Shown here one piece after another: positions 26,590 through 39,000 of a DNA stretch of 64,000 bases. How positions within the stretch are numbered: position 1 is the stretch's first letter; every line of letters starts with the position of its first letter. The notes under the pieces are model-generated. The model did no database searches and was not told where the DNA came from. It was given only the letters and a program-made list of their open reading frames with translations. This stretch comes from Motacilla alba alba (Eukaryota > Chordata > Aves > Passeriformes > Motacillidae), in NCBI RefSeq assembly GCF_015832195.1, contig NC_052018.1, positions 58,589,666 to 58,653,665 on the forward strand, written 5' to 3'. The translations under genes and the position numbers were made by a program.

Positions 26590-28234
26590 ACTCCTGAGAA
26601 CGACTGTATCTAGCTGTCGCTGCTAATTACTATTACTAGTTATATTACTATTGTTATTATTATTATTATTGCTGCAATGTGGAGCGTGCTGTAGGGCATT
26701 ACCTTTGGCGTAGGCTCCAGAGCATCATCACGCATAAGGCAGAGAGCTGCACAAGCAAACTGGGACAGCAGCTCTTACATAACAGCAGCAGGACAGAAAT
26801 ATTCAAAGGAGCTGGAAAGACGGTCTGCCACTTTCGAGCTCAGACCACGCTAACCATGCAACAGTGCTTGTGTCCCCAGCATAAAACGTGATTCTGCCTC
26901 TTCCAAAGACATTGCACAATCCCTATGACTTAATTTTGCTTTTTCCCTGCTTCATTTTATTGATGCCATTAAGGCTAGCTTCATGCAGGAGACAGAAGGA
27001 TATTTTTCTGCTTAAGAGATGGATCATCTCTGCTCTATGTCATTGGGGAAAAAAAACCCACTCATTTGGAGCTGAAATTGAGAAGTTGGGAGAAGCAGTG
27101 CCAATGAACCTCTTAGTTTTCATCGTTTCTGGCAGTGCTGCAGTCATTCTACAACATTAGCATGCAGGGTGTTTACTGAGTGGATGGATAAAATCTGAGT
27201 TAGGCAGCAGAGATTACTCAGCATCACCCATCCTTTAGCACCAGACATAGTAACATTGGTGCTACCCTTGTGATTCGAACACTTACACTTGTGGCACCTA
27301 TCCCAACACCGTGCAATTATGGATTGCACACTTGGAGCCAGGGTCCTGTGTGGAAGAAGCAGACATACCAGGAGCTACAGCAAGAATTCATGTGAAACTG
27401 GGATGTACATATCTAGGTCACCTCCAGCCATCCACAGAAATTACCTCTTTCTGACAATGAGTGTAACCAGGCATATTGGGCCTGAAATTTTTCTCCTTTT
27501 GTGGGGTTGTGGGATTTTTTGGTTGGTTGGTTGGAGGGGGGGAGGGATGTTCTGGGTTGGGGGGAGGGTGTGCCGGAGGGGAACTGAAAAGCTTTTCTCA
27601 TTCAGTTTTTCTTACCTCTTTGTCCTTCTTCTCTGCCTTACCCCATGCCAGTTGCAGTACCCAAAATAGCAAAGGAAGAGGATGCTAACCTGTTTCTGAG
27701 TTCCACCTTTCTACTTACATCTTTTTGCTGAAAAAATTCTTCACTTTGCTGCCTCTTTCAGAAAATACTATCTTACTTTTTCTAGGTTTAAGAATATGAG
27801 TGTTAACCTGAATGAGAGCATCTTCACTGCAAAAGCTCAGACTTCATATAGTAATACTACTATTGTTTGAAGCAGTTCAGCTTGTACTAAGTACTTGTTA
27901 GTGTAAGCTTCAATTTCAGCACTAAATGCGGCACTGTATATTTTGAAAGCTCAGCTAGAAAAAAAATTGTCTGTGCTATCCTAAGAACAATGTATTTGTA
28001 ATTATTACTTTTAATATTTTGCTTTTAACTGGTAAAAAATCAGGATCTGAAACTGTTGCCACTTGGATATGTGTAAATATCTTTTCTGAAAGGACAGACA
28101 ATTAGATTTGATAATATATAGCACCCTCAAGGGCTTCTTCTTTTAGCTGAGATATGAAGAGGTCTTTCACACTGAAGAATTTGGGGTACTCTTCCTCAAA
28201 AGAGAAATGCTGCCTATAAAAGAGGTACAGTAAC
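26590..28234. other. Intergenic sequence beside the SYNE1 promoter
   Basis: No gene was recognised. A short ATT-rich stretch lies near 26655-26670, just outside the CpG island, and a G-rich plus strand patch with quadruplex potential is at 27536-27568. The remainder is ordinary unique-looking DNA. Any regulatory role for SYNE1 is unproven. Confidence 0.5.
27536..27568 (+). other. G-quadruplex-capable G-tract cluster
   Basis: Five runs of three or more Gs are separated by loops of 1, 7, 2 and 1 bases, fitting the G3+N1-7 rule. It follows a GGTT repeat at 27521-27534. It is about 1 kb outside the CpG island. Quadruplex formation is predicted from the pattern only. Confidence 0.7.
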
Positions 28235-28237
28235 ATT

Positions 28238-28650
28238 TTGGTTTGCCTCAGTATTATATCACTCTCTACTTGGTCCAGTTTGGGTTGCCAGACTTCAAAA
28301 AATATCTAAATCAAGTAGAGAAAATCCAGAGGACAGCCATGGGAATGGTGGAAAGTTTAGAACACTTAATCCAAAAGAAAAGTCTGAAATCATTATTCAA
28401 TCTGGAGATTAAAAACTGGCATGAGGTATAAAAACATTCTAAAGGAGCACTGAAAGGAAGGGAATCATCATTTCTCAGTGTCCACCGTACATAGGACAAG
28501 AAGTAATCTGCTTACCTTGTACATGATATTGCCACATCAGAACCAAAAATTTTAGAAGGAAATAAAGCTTTGCACCACATACCATAAGAAGGAAGTGAAA
28601 CTGGTGTCATGGAAAATGTTTAAGCTCAGACTAGACAAGTGTGTTCCTGG
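28238..28650 (+). mobile_element. Old, divergent CR1 LINE fragment (end of ORF2)
   Basis: The plus-strand translation from about 28243 contains LVQFGLPDFKKYLNQVEKIQ, which aligns with the C-terminal part of avian CR1 ORF2 (the VQFWAPHYKKDIE.LE.VQRRA region) and continues into a recognisable LEHL/...LFNLE stretch. After about 28431 the frame is lost but CR1-like 3' sequence (GTGTCATGGAAAATGTTTAAG) can be followed to about 28650. Many substitutions mark an old copy. It is unrelated in orientation to the minus-strand CR1 that begins 300 bp further on. Ends are approximate. Confidence 0.75.
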
Positions 28651-28944
28651 AAGGCATTTTTAATTTTTTAGTACTTTGTCAGGGTGCAGAACAAGATGTC
28701 TCTGTAAATGTCTTGATCTCTTTTGAGTCCATTTGTTGTAACTGTGAAGCCTGGTTTGATGGTGAGCCTGGTTTGAGTAAAAGAGCATACCCTTCCTCCT
28801 GCAGGTTTTGTAGTGAGCAATAGTTGCCACTTCCTTCCTGTCCTAAACTGCCACACAGTATCTATGTACAACCTGGAAGCGTTGCCACACTACATCTGGT
28901 TTCCAAGTACTGCATCAAGCATAAATATGTAAACATTTAATCAA

Positions 28945-30175
28945 AAATCATATCGTTTGAACAAAGACTTCTAAAATCATCAAGCCCAGCTGTTAACCCA
29001 GTCCATGTCCAGTGCTTTACCTTGTCCCTAAGCATCACATCTACATCTCTTTTAAATGAGAGGGACCTCCAGGGACAGGGAATCAATGATGTAGCTGGGC
29101 AGCCTGTTCCAGTGAATGATGTTTCCCACAAAGAAATTTTCCTAAAATCCAGTCTAAACTTCCCCTGATGCAACTTGAGGCTGTTTGTTCTTGTACTATC
29201 ACTTATTAATAGGGAGAAGAGACTGGCATCCATCTTGCTACAGCCTCCTTTCAGGCAGCTGGAGAGAACAGAAAAGTCTTCCCTGAGCCTCCTTTTCTCT
29301 AGGAGAGAAAGAACCCTAGCTTCCTCAGCCACTCCTCACAAGACTTGTGCTCCAGACCCTTCACAGCTCTGTTGCACTTTTCTGGCCATGCTCCAGCACC
29401 TCAATATCCTTCTTGTAGTAAGGGGCCCAAAACAGGATTCAAGGTGTGGCCTCAGCAGTGCTGGGTACAAGGGAACAATCACATCCCTGGTCCTGCTGGA
29501 TATGGTTTTTTTTATCTGTTTGCCGTTGGCCTTCTTGGCCACCTGGGCACAGCTGGCTCAGACTCAGTGGTTCTTGACCAGCACCCCAGGTTCCTCTCCC
29601 CTCAGGCCACTTTCCACCTACTCTTCTCCAAGACTCTAGTACTGCCTGGGGTTGTTGTGCCCCAGAGGCAGGACCTGGCACTTGGCTTTGTTGAACATCA
29701 TACAATTGGCCTCAGCCCATTGATCCAGCCTGTCCAGATCCCTCTCCCTCCCAGCCTGTCCAGATCCACACTCCCCAGAAGATCCACACTCCCTCCCAGC
29801 CTGGTGTCACAACTGCAAACTGACTGAGGTTGCACTTGATCCGCTCACCCAAATCGTTGATAAAGATATTAAATGAAGGAAAGGAACTGACCCGGGACTG
29901 ACACCTGGGGAACACTTGTGGAGCACCACCTTTTATCCCTGAGCCAAAGCTCTCTGTTCTGCCAGGGCGGGCTTTCCTGCTGGCTCATCTTTCAGTGCCT
30001 TGGGACAGCCTGCTCCTGCACATTTAAGATTTCCTTCCTGAAGAATGACTAGCCTTCCTGGACTCCTTTGCCTTTCAGGGCTGCCTCCCAAGGGACTGTT
30101 AGCCAGTCTCCTAAACAGGCTAAAGTCTGCCCTCCAGAAGTCCAAGGTAGCTGAAATCTCTCCTTACTTCTCCAA
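28945..30175 (-). mobile_element. CR1 LINE fragment with internal deletion
   Basis: Read on the minus strand this is CR1 ORF2 and its 3' tail. Recognisable pieces are, from 5' to 3': DF.RADFSLFRRLANS from the region between endonuclease and reverse transcriptase (about 30140-30090); FNIFINDL (about 29870), next to the usual FADD catalytic box, here decayed to FAVV; AKKANG...[18 protein letters not shown] (about 29540-29440); SLLEKRRLREDFSVL...LKGGCSK (about 29310-29220); and a degenerate 3' UTR end near 28945. The upstream linker joins late reverse transcriptase directly near 29915-29940, so most of the polymerase domain is missing. Frameshifts and stops make it inactive. A local duplication of CAGCCTGTCCAGATCC occurs near 29728-29766. 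Confidence 0.9.
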
Positions 30176-32374
30176 GAATCTCTAAGCTGTAAAACTGCAT
30201 GATTTTTTTACATAGTTTTGTATGTTGTACTTATGTGCTTAAGTTTTATATTTGAGTGTAACAAAACCTGGGCGAACAAATTTTGAAAATAAAATAAAGA
30301 TACAACTAGAAGCCAGAGAATACATTCCCTCTAACATGAAATTACATTAAATACTGAATTACATGAAATACACTGAATTACATGAAATACAGCAACACAC
30401 CATTTCACTTCCCTTGCATTGTGCTGAAATATATATAGTGGGATGAGATTACACAAAATTATGTGGGAGTGGAAAAAAAATCAGGAAAAAATAATCTGCT
30501 AAACTAGTATATTATACTGTGATATGTGATACATTCTTTTAAGTGAAGTTATTAACTTATAACAGCTTAGAGATAATTAGGATTTATATGTACTGAATGA
30601 GCTCAGTCTAGCATATGGCAAGAGTCGAGCTAAAACAAATGGCATTTATTTCTAGTGTTAGTCACCCCATTTTTTGTCAAGAAAGTCATTATATCCTTTC
30701 AAAATGTATTGTTTTGACAATTTTCTCTTGTTTATGCTTCACAAGTTACAAGTTAAATTTGAAAAAAACCCTAAAATCTCAAACGTCTATACAAGAATGA
30801 AAAGTGGATGCTCCAATATTGTCTAAAATAGGACTCGAAGGTTATTACTTGTAGGTCTTAATCAAGCAGAAGAACTTCCAGCCTAAAAATTCCACTAGAA
30901 GCTGCCCAATCCAGCAGCTGAATAGCAGCAAGGCTGCCATGGGTTCCTATCCCAACATGCAGCCAGCAGCAAAGCTGAGTGTGCACCCCCAAGAGGTGTG
31001 TGTGCTCATGGTATAAATGTGCAGGCACAGGAATGTGTGGCTGCATGCAGAGCCCAGCAGGGACCAAAATCACAGTGCTCATGCTGACACCTGGCACAGG
31101 ACCAGCCTGATCCTGCCTCATCAGGGTGAAAGCCTGAGAGCAGAAAATATAATCAAATACACATACAGCCATAAGTGTGTATACCCCTCTCATAGTTGGT
31201 GTAAAACACTCCATTGTGCCAGCACTTGGCCCCTGGATCACAGTCTGCCCAGCTCCTGAGGCCTGAGTCCTGCTCCTCTGGCAGGTAAAGACTCACTGAC
31301 CCATCAACAAACACTGCTCCTTTTTACAGGACACCTTTTATCCCCTTAGCCTTCCATTTTCCGCGCTCCTCTACCCACCCTTGTGCCTCCAGCCCTTTGT
31401 GTGTTGTGGAGATGAGTCTTTAAACACATAACCTAACATTTTTTAACATTAAAAATATAGAAAAATTTAAAAAATAGAAATAAAAAAAAATTCAGATGAG
31501 CGTGGTAAGAGTAAATTCTTTGTAATGAACCAGTAGTACAAAGCAATCATGATCAGATTGTGCCACCCTGTGGACTGTATCAAAAAGATGCTTCCTTTAG
31601 TGCTGGGCTAAAAATATGCTGCAGGAACAGTCCAAGAAATTCTCAGCCACTGAAGCAAAAGTCATTTTGGGTTTCCTTAAATTCTAATAGAGACAAAATG
31701 TCTTTTTGAGCTGTTCCTTTGAGCAGCACTGGGCAGATTTTCAGCTGGCACCAATCTCAAACAAACATAGACAAATATCTTATCAGGAAAAGTCATAATA
31801 ACTTGGTGAATTATCTTCCTGTTATGTAAGACTAGGCAGAATAATTGCATTTCTTTACTTGCTTGGAGATGCATGTGTGAACAGAAAAAACAATCTATCT
31901 TAACTTTTAAAGAAATCAAAATAATTACCTCTCTGAAATACAATATTGCAGTCAAACAACAAATCCTCGTGGTAAAGCAATAAACAAGATGGAAACCACA
32001 GCATAAGTCAGTGGCCACAGTAAAATGATGATTTGGAGACTAAAATAAAAGACTATCCTGGTAGGAAGAGACGGCTCATGGGAAAGTTTGGGTTATTAGA
32101 CAATGTGGAGCAGTCTTTTAAGATCTAATCTGAAAGGAGATCTAAACAGAAATTGAGAGCAGGGTATTTAATAAGGAGTGAGAATCTTGGTGTGCCAAAT
32201 GAGGCAGCTACAGCATCTTGCAAGAACAAACTGATGTTGCCAAAACATGAGAAGGCAGGTGGTATCAGTCAGAGATTGGAGAAAGCATTATTTTTCTAAT
32301 AAGAAATAGATTTTGAAACTTTTTGCTTTACTTCAGTTGCTATAAGCAGCATATGGGTCTAGAATGAGGCTAGT
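30176..32374. other. Intergenic, no gene recognised
   Basis: Contains a short tandem duplication near 30334-30391 (19-bp period), AT-rich low-complexity sequence near 31430-31490, and a locally GC-richer segment 30880-31400 that I cannot assign to any gene or repeat. A minus-strand open frame of 127 codons at 30858-31241 resembles nothing I know. Confidence 0.5.
30334..30391. repeat. Short tandem repeat, 19-bp period
   Basis: ACTGAATTACATGAAATAC occurs twice in tandem (CTGAATT at 30354 and 30373), preceded by a degenerate third copy beginning near 30334. Confidence 0.9.
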
Positions 32375-33035
32375 TGTCGGAACTCAGAATGTCCCACAGA
32401 CATTCTTGGACGTTCCAGACCCAGGTCAAAAGCATCTGAGACCCTGGCATGCAGCCAGAGACCCCTGTGGCTTTGAATCTGACCCATGGAACAGTTTACC
32501 AACTTTGCAGGAAGAACAAGAAGTCACAAAAGTTTAGATAGTATAGTAGAGATAATCACGAAGTGAAAGGAAGGATTTCTGAGTGCTGTACAGGGGGGTT
32601 TTAAGCCTTGTACGCAGGGGTCCAAGTTTTGTACATTGGGGTCAGGAGATCTAAGATGGAGGGACTTGGGTGTGCCCTGTCCTCTTTCTTTCTCCTTCCT
32701 AGCCTCCATGTCTTTGGTGATGTTGGCACTCACAGATTGGTTTAGAGTAGAAAGTCACCATTCAATATAGATAGTAGGTATTGGAGAAAAAGTATAAACA
32801 TGTAGTACGTAATATATAAAAGATAGCACCAGCCCCCTGAGAGGGCAGAGTGCCTTTGTCTGAGCTGCTGAACGGGCCACAGCAGTTCAGGGAGAAGAAT
32901 CTTGTAGATAACCAACAATAAACAACCTTGAGAACAGACAACAGAAGACTACTGAGTCTTTCTTCAAAGGCACGGGTTGGAGGAGGGACTTTTCCATCTT
33001 TTGGGGTCATCCCAATCCGGGGGTGAAACCCCACA
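32375..33035 (+). mobile_element. Solo LTR, ERVK-like (class II) endogenous retrovirus
   Basis: The element begins TGTCGGAACTC and ends ACCCCACA (TG...CA termini). It is flanked on both sides by the direct repeat GCTAGT (32369-32374 and 33036-33041), a 6-bp target duplication typical of class II elements. Inside are a TATA box (ATATATAAAAG at about 32812-32822) and an AATAAA signal at 32917-32922, in the order expected for U3-R-U5 on the plus strand. Wording resembles ERVK LTRs I remember from passerine genomes. There is no internal viral sequence, so the provirus was reduced to one LTR by recombination. The intact target duplication suggests a fairly recent insertion. Confidence 0.92.
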
Positions 33036-33041
33036 GCTAGT

Positions 33042-36000
33042 CTCCCTGATAATACAATATTTACCTGGAGGAAACCCTGGCCCCATGATTTTTCATAATC
33101 TGTAATCAATATATTTAAGACTCTCATGATCACTATCATAACTCAGCTACTGGCTGACTGGCACTCAGTGGCTATTCTCTGTCACTGCCATTATGCTTGA
33201 GGTTTCAAAGCTGTATTTTCTGATTTCTGTAGTGGTCTGAACAGAAAACATGAAAAAAACTATTAAAATTAAATATCAAAAATATGTCTAATATGGTAAA
33301 TATTTTAAATGACAAGGCATATATCTGAGCCACTGAACACTATTGCGGGAGTGAAAGAATTTATCTAAAATCTTTCCTGACCTCATTTTGAATATACCTT
33401 AAACTCTTTAGGTGAAAGAACCATCTTGGTATTCATGTGAACTTCCAAGGGCAGAAATCTGCCATCTCTGTGAAATTAATGTAATCAGATAATATTTTCT
33501 ATCATTTGATGTTGACAGGTAGCACCAGAAGTTCTTCTGAACAACGTCAGGATTCTTTTATGAGACATCCATGTTTTTCATCATGTTCATTTTCATTCAG
33601 GATTTTGAAGCTCTATGTCTTGTCTAATAGCATATAATGAGTAGGAAGCATGTTGTTTTCTGTGAAAACAGATGGTGTTGTTTAAAACAGCGTTGCAATT
33701 TCTGTAAAAAAAATGCTTATTTAGAATAAGACATTTAAGAATAATATAATGTAATAAAGAGACAATGAAAAATAATGGTACACAAGTCTCTCTTATACAA
33801 AGACAGGCAGGAATTTTATTAAGAAAAAACATTTTCTGAATTGGTAGATCAAACCTAAGAATGAAATGATAAGATTTCTAAATGGCCAGTAGAAAGGCCA
33901 AGAAATGTTGAAAGAATGAGTTATCAGGCCTACAAAATGTCTCCTTTTTTTCCCCAAAATGATGTGCTACCCCTCTCTTGGCTTTAACTGTGTCCACTGT
34001 TTCAGTGCCATGCTTTATCCTGAAGGTGGCTGCAATTTCATGTGAGTCATTCATTCTGACAATGTCTGAATATTTTTTCACTGTATGTTTTCAATATTTA
34101 GCTGTTACTGCAAGGAAATTAGGTAGTTTCAAGACTACACTGCAACATTTATTTCAGGAAAATACTATGGCACAATGCAAAAATACAGAATGTAGTTTAA
34201 ATTCATCACAATAATTATTCAGTAAATATGCTCTTCCACTAGGCAAAAAGTCCCCAAGGGAATTCTTTCTTTCTACCTTAATGCTTTGGACTAATATATT
34301 TTCCTGTATAGACCAAATAATTGTTAAATAATGTTCTTGGGAGAACAAACAATCTTTTGGAAGAATTTTTCTGTTGTGTGAAAAATATCTCATAACTGTG
34401 TCTCTTTGACCTCCAAAAATAAAGTTTTATAGTTGAAAGAGAAGCTCAGGCAGCCCACTGGTGATTTATATCCTTACAGGGCTTTGCTTTAAATTGCCAG
34501 TATCACCTTAAATAAAACTGCTCCTCAGTGTTATAGGGACCATTATGCAGTGCCATTTCCAGGAGCCTGTCAAAGTTATGGTATTAAGGCCCAGATGCTT
34601 CTTGCTCCTCCGTGCTAATTTCTGGAGATTTCATACATGTTCTCTGTTCTCCAGAGACAGATTTTGTTGTTGTTTACACAGATTTTGTAAAATATTGTCA
34701 GAAATACTGGGTTTGTACTCCTGTTGCATTCGTAGGGATGACTATACCAGCTACTGACTGTTCTGACAGTCACCTCTGACTCTGAAGTGCATCACCCGGA
34801 ATTAAAAGGGCAACCTGCCACAGAAGCATCTGGACCACCAACACTCTACAGCTCAAATTTGCCACAGAGTCATGTTCTCTGGACACAGAAGAGTGCAATA
34901 GGTTCAGCATAGACCCAGCATTGATAGCCTCGAGATCCTTTTGATTTCTTTTGTTTTCTGTTGTCTTCTGAGGCAAACCACATTAGATGCTCCACATTTT
35001 GCTACTCTTTTCTCATCTCAAAATTCCCATCCCAGCTCCAGCCAGTTCAACCCATCCCTGGAAAAATCCAAACAGATTTCATTCTGAGGTCAGCCTGCTC
35101 ATTTTATTGACTGTGCTTCAAAATAAGAGAACAGCAAGAAATTAATCACCCAGTCAGAGGATATTTTCACTGGTTTCATCTGAAGATCAGATTTAGGTAG
35201 TCATCACCATACAAGAACCTTTCATAATATATTCCTGGGAACTGGCAACACCCATTGTTTCAAAAGACATGTGACTTATCTTTGTCTTCAAAACTGGAAA
35301 GTGGAAGCATTCTTGCTGACATTAATTCCCCTACTCCTGCTTCCCCATACCATTTCTGATGGTTTTCTGGTTAGTTAAATCTCCACTTGTTTCTTATTTA
35401 TTTTTTAATCTAGTTCCATGCACTGTCCTGACAGTCTTCAGATTGTTCCCTGATCAGTCCAGAAATCTTTGGTTAAGATCAAGTAATCTAAATTCAAAGG
35501 GTTAGCAGTCATTCTTATGTATGTCCTTTAATTCTACATTTTATTCTTATTGAGCTTTCTTTCTGACAGTGCTTTCTTTCTTAAGTTTCTTAAGTTTGAC
35601 TGGCCCATGTCAAGTAGTCATGTTGTTGAACGCTTTGCCTTTTTCTTAAGTTTCATTTCCAAAACATTTCCCTCATCTCTCATAATTTTATTTCCTGATA
35701 TTTTCAATCATTCAGAACACGATTGTGAGTACGTGTGATTCAATTAACCGATGCAGATTTCTGTTTGCTAAAATCTGTTTCAGAATTCCAACATCTTAGA
35801 TATGCTTGTCTCCCAAGACCTTTGCAGAATAAATCAGGAGTTGTTCTACTGAAAGTTTCATCACTGTAAAACTGAAAGCATGCATGAAAGTGCACATGCA
35901 TTCTTTCAAGGAATACCAAGCTCCTTGTACTTACTGGTAAATTATTTTCTACATCTGGAGTTTATGTAGTCACCCCATGCTTGGATGCCTGTGTCCACAG

Positions 36001-39000
36001 CCTCCTACCCTTACAGCCCAAGATTTATTAAGCTTACTCTCCTTAACAACAAGCTATCTAAGAGCAGTAAAAATTAATGATCTGCAGTACAAAATGGTTA
36101 AATTAATTATTCACCAGTTTCCAAAGGACCATAATTGCATTTCCATTCTCTGCGGAGCTCTCCAATTAGCTTGCTGAGGGACGGGGGTGCTCAGCGGTGT
36201 GGAGGTTACAAGTACAGATGTTCGTGTGGGGGCTCAGGAGAGAGTGAGTAGGGATTGTCAGAGGTGGCTAGGATGGTTGAGGGCAAAGGTTTGAAGGTTT
36301 TGACAGTGGAAAGTTCTGGAATGACTGGAAGGAAAGTATATGTGGGAGGAATGACTACTGCAGTCCTTCATCAGAGCAAAATTCTGTAATTAGTTTGGGA
36401 CATAACTTCTCTGGGACTCATAGGTATGCTGAGGGAAGAACGGCTTTCATTACATGACCTCTCTCTTTTTCCCACTTAAACAGGATCAAGTACCTGCTTT
36501 TGCTTTTGACTACTTCTCTGCTTAAGACAAGGTCAGACAAACAGGTTGCTGCCAGAGTCTTCTTGTTACAGCAAGTAATGGTCCTGCTCTAATCAACTGC
36601 AGCTCAACAAGCAAGGCAAGCACTACAAACCTGGCAAACAAGCTCCCTGTGAAATTCTTTACCCCTCACACACTGCTCTCAGGGGAAGGGCAAATAAAAT
36701 AAATGAAAATAAAAAATACAATGAATGGAAGCTTGCACTCTTGCTTTGCATTGTGATGTTTTCCTGCAGAGTGCAGGAAAAAGTAACTTGCACAAAAAGA
36801 AATGCAAATAATCTAGTTTCACTGTAATCTGTCTGTACAGAACTTAAGTACAACAGATTTGGGATTGACAGATGGGAAGCCTTGGGGAAACCATAATAAT
36901 AACCAAGCAAGGTAAGTTGGCCTACAAAGCATTGCCCATGGACTTTATAGTCCTCAAAACCTCTAATTTCAATGTTATGAGGTATTGTTGCACTCTTTGT
37001 ACTTTTCTGAATGGTTGATCTTGTCTTCATGTACTTAGAACATTTTGACATCATATTAATTTGAGTTTTCCATCAGAAAAACAAAAGTACTGTAACAGAG
37101 GAATACAAGTCCAGCTAAATTCACGAGTGGCATTTCCAGCTTGTTGGATTTATAGAAATAAATGGATACAACATGACTATGATGTGATCCTGTCAATCGG
37201 AGGACGGGAAGATTAAACATTCATGAATACTGAAAGGCAATTTCCTTCAATTGTTCATCATGCCTCCAGTGTTAACCTTCACCATAGGATTTCCTCTTGC
37301 TCTAAACTTGAGAAAAGCAAATTTTTTTTACTCGACTTTTTATAGTAGTAGTAAACTGATGAAGGGGGCTATAATTGTCAAACATTTGTTGTTGTTTTGC
37401 TTCACATTACTCACTTACCTATGGTATGACTCAGAAAGCAGATTTTGACTCCAACAAGACATTTGGCTGGAAAAATGAAAGAAGAATTCTCAATCTGTTC
37501 ATCTATCACACAAATGGAGTCATGAAAATTAAACAGTATGCCCACAGTAAACCTAACTAAATCAAACCAAAATGGTATCTGTGGTGGCATATGGTTACTG
37601 GAAGACTATTTTTCGTGACTAGCCTGGTAGACCAGATATAGGTCTGGAAAGAAATAATTAAGTAATCTAGATATAATACCTTAGACTGGGAAAAAATTAT
37701 TTTAAAATTACTCTGATTTTTTTTTTTTAGCATTGGAATCTATAGAAGAATTAGCTTTGGAAACAGCTCTAATATAAACATATGAACAGTAAAGATTTTG
37801 TTCTTACCATCATTCTATTCTCATTTTGGAAAATATTTCAGATACTCAGGAGCTATAAATACCCTCTAGAGGCTTATTTTTCCATTTCACACCTACTATG
37901 ATATCTCATTATGTTTAGGGATGTTTTCATTAGCAATGATGTGTTTGGATTAGGCTCTTACCTAACACTCGTAATGAAATAACTGTGGGGAACCCTGCCC
38001 GCAAAAATGACTATAAAAATGGGTCCCAGAAACATACCTTGAAACCAGTATGCTGTTTCTTGATTTGACTAACTGTGTCATAAAATGAAGACCATGTCAG
38101 TCCTAAATCCCAGTTTGCATCTCAGCAGAAGGATTGCAGATGACAATCTCTGCCCACCCACAGGCAGCAGCACTGCAGAGGTACTGAACATGCACACAGA
38201 TTCACTGTGTGTGGTGCACAACTCCACACACAAATGGTAGTACACAGGAATTTTTTTCTTGTAATAAGGGAAGGCTACATGATAAGTCCATTAAATTCCA
38301 TGCGGCCACTCAGGAGAAATACAATTCTGCTTCTAAACAGTTTGTGAATTGTAAAGGTGAGACTTGCTGCTCAGAAGACCGGTGTCTGTGAAAGAGAAGT
38401 ATCTCTCAGCATAAACAAATACAGCTACATCTGTGGTATTATTTCAATGAAATGATAGATTTTAGACCATTCTAGGGGGGTGGAGAAATAGATTCCATTC
38501 AGTTCCATCTTTTAAACAGCAGATTGGACAGTATACAACAGCAAGAGATGATTTTGTACCAGTACTGGTAGGTGGAGGTAAAATTTTCAGTTCAACTGTA
38601 GACCTCTATCAGTTACCATCAAAGTGTTAAAATAAAATCTTAGACTGAATTGCTTTTGGGTGTTGTTGCCTTCAGTCCCCTTACTTGGTTCCCTTCTAAG
38701 GGGGCAGAAGAAAGAATAGAAGAGCAACCTGAGTTAAGGTAAATGTCATGCTTCAGCACTGCATGTCTCAGGCCTTTCAGGGGAGCAGGAATGAGTAGAA
38801 AGACTCCCATGTTTATTGCTCTGCCATTACCCCTCTAGCATCCTAGCTGAAGACAAGGAAATATTGTACTCTAAGAACATAATGGCTAACTTTCCTAGAT
38901 TGTAAGTTTATGGAAAATTAACAAATTAGTCCATTAGATAAACATTTTCCACACTTTGGAAAGCATATTGGTGGATTTCATTTTCATCTGCTGTGTGGGA

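Noticed and set aside
25779..26613. Long open frames of up to 252 codons on both strands across the CpG island
   Set aside because: GC-rich DNA lacks stop codons by composition, the frames overlap one another in many phases, and the minisatellite (period divisible by three) supplies the repeated residues. No known domain is visible.
28937..29915. Several minus- and plus-strand frames that could be read as separate genes
   Set aside because: The minus-strand frames are fragments of CR1 ORF2 and the plus-strand frames are their shadows.
30858..31241. 127-codon minus-strand frame
   Set aside because: No resemblance to a known protein, no splice or promoter context, and an overlapping plus-strand frame of similar quality.
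31560..31578. Second CTCF-like core (CCACAGGGTGGCA on the minus strand)
   Set aside because: Two mismatches at informative core positions; too weak to call.
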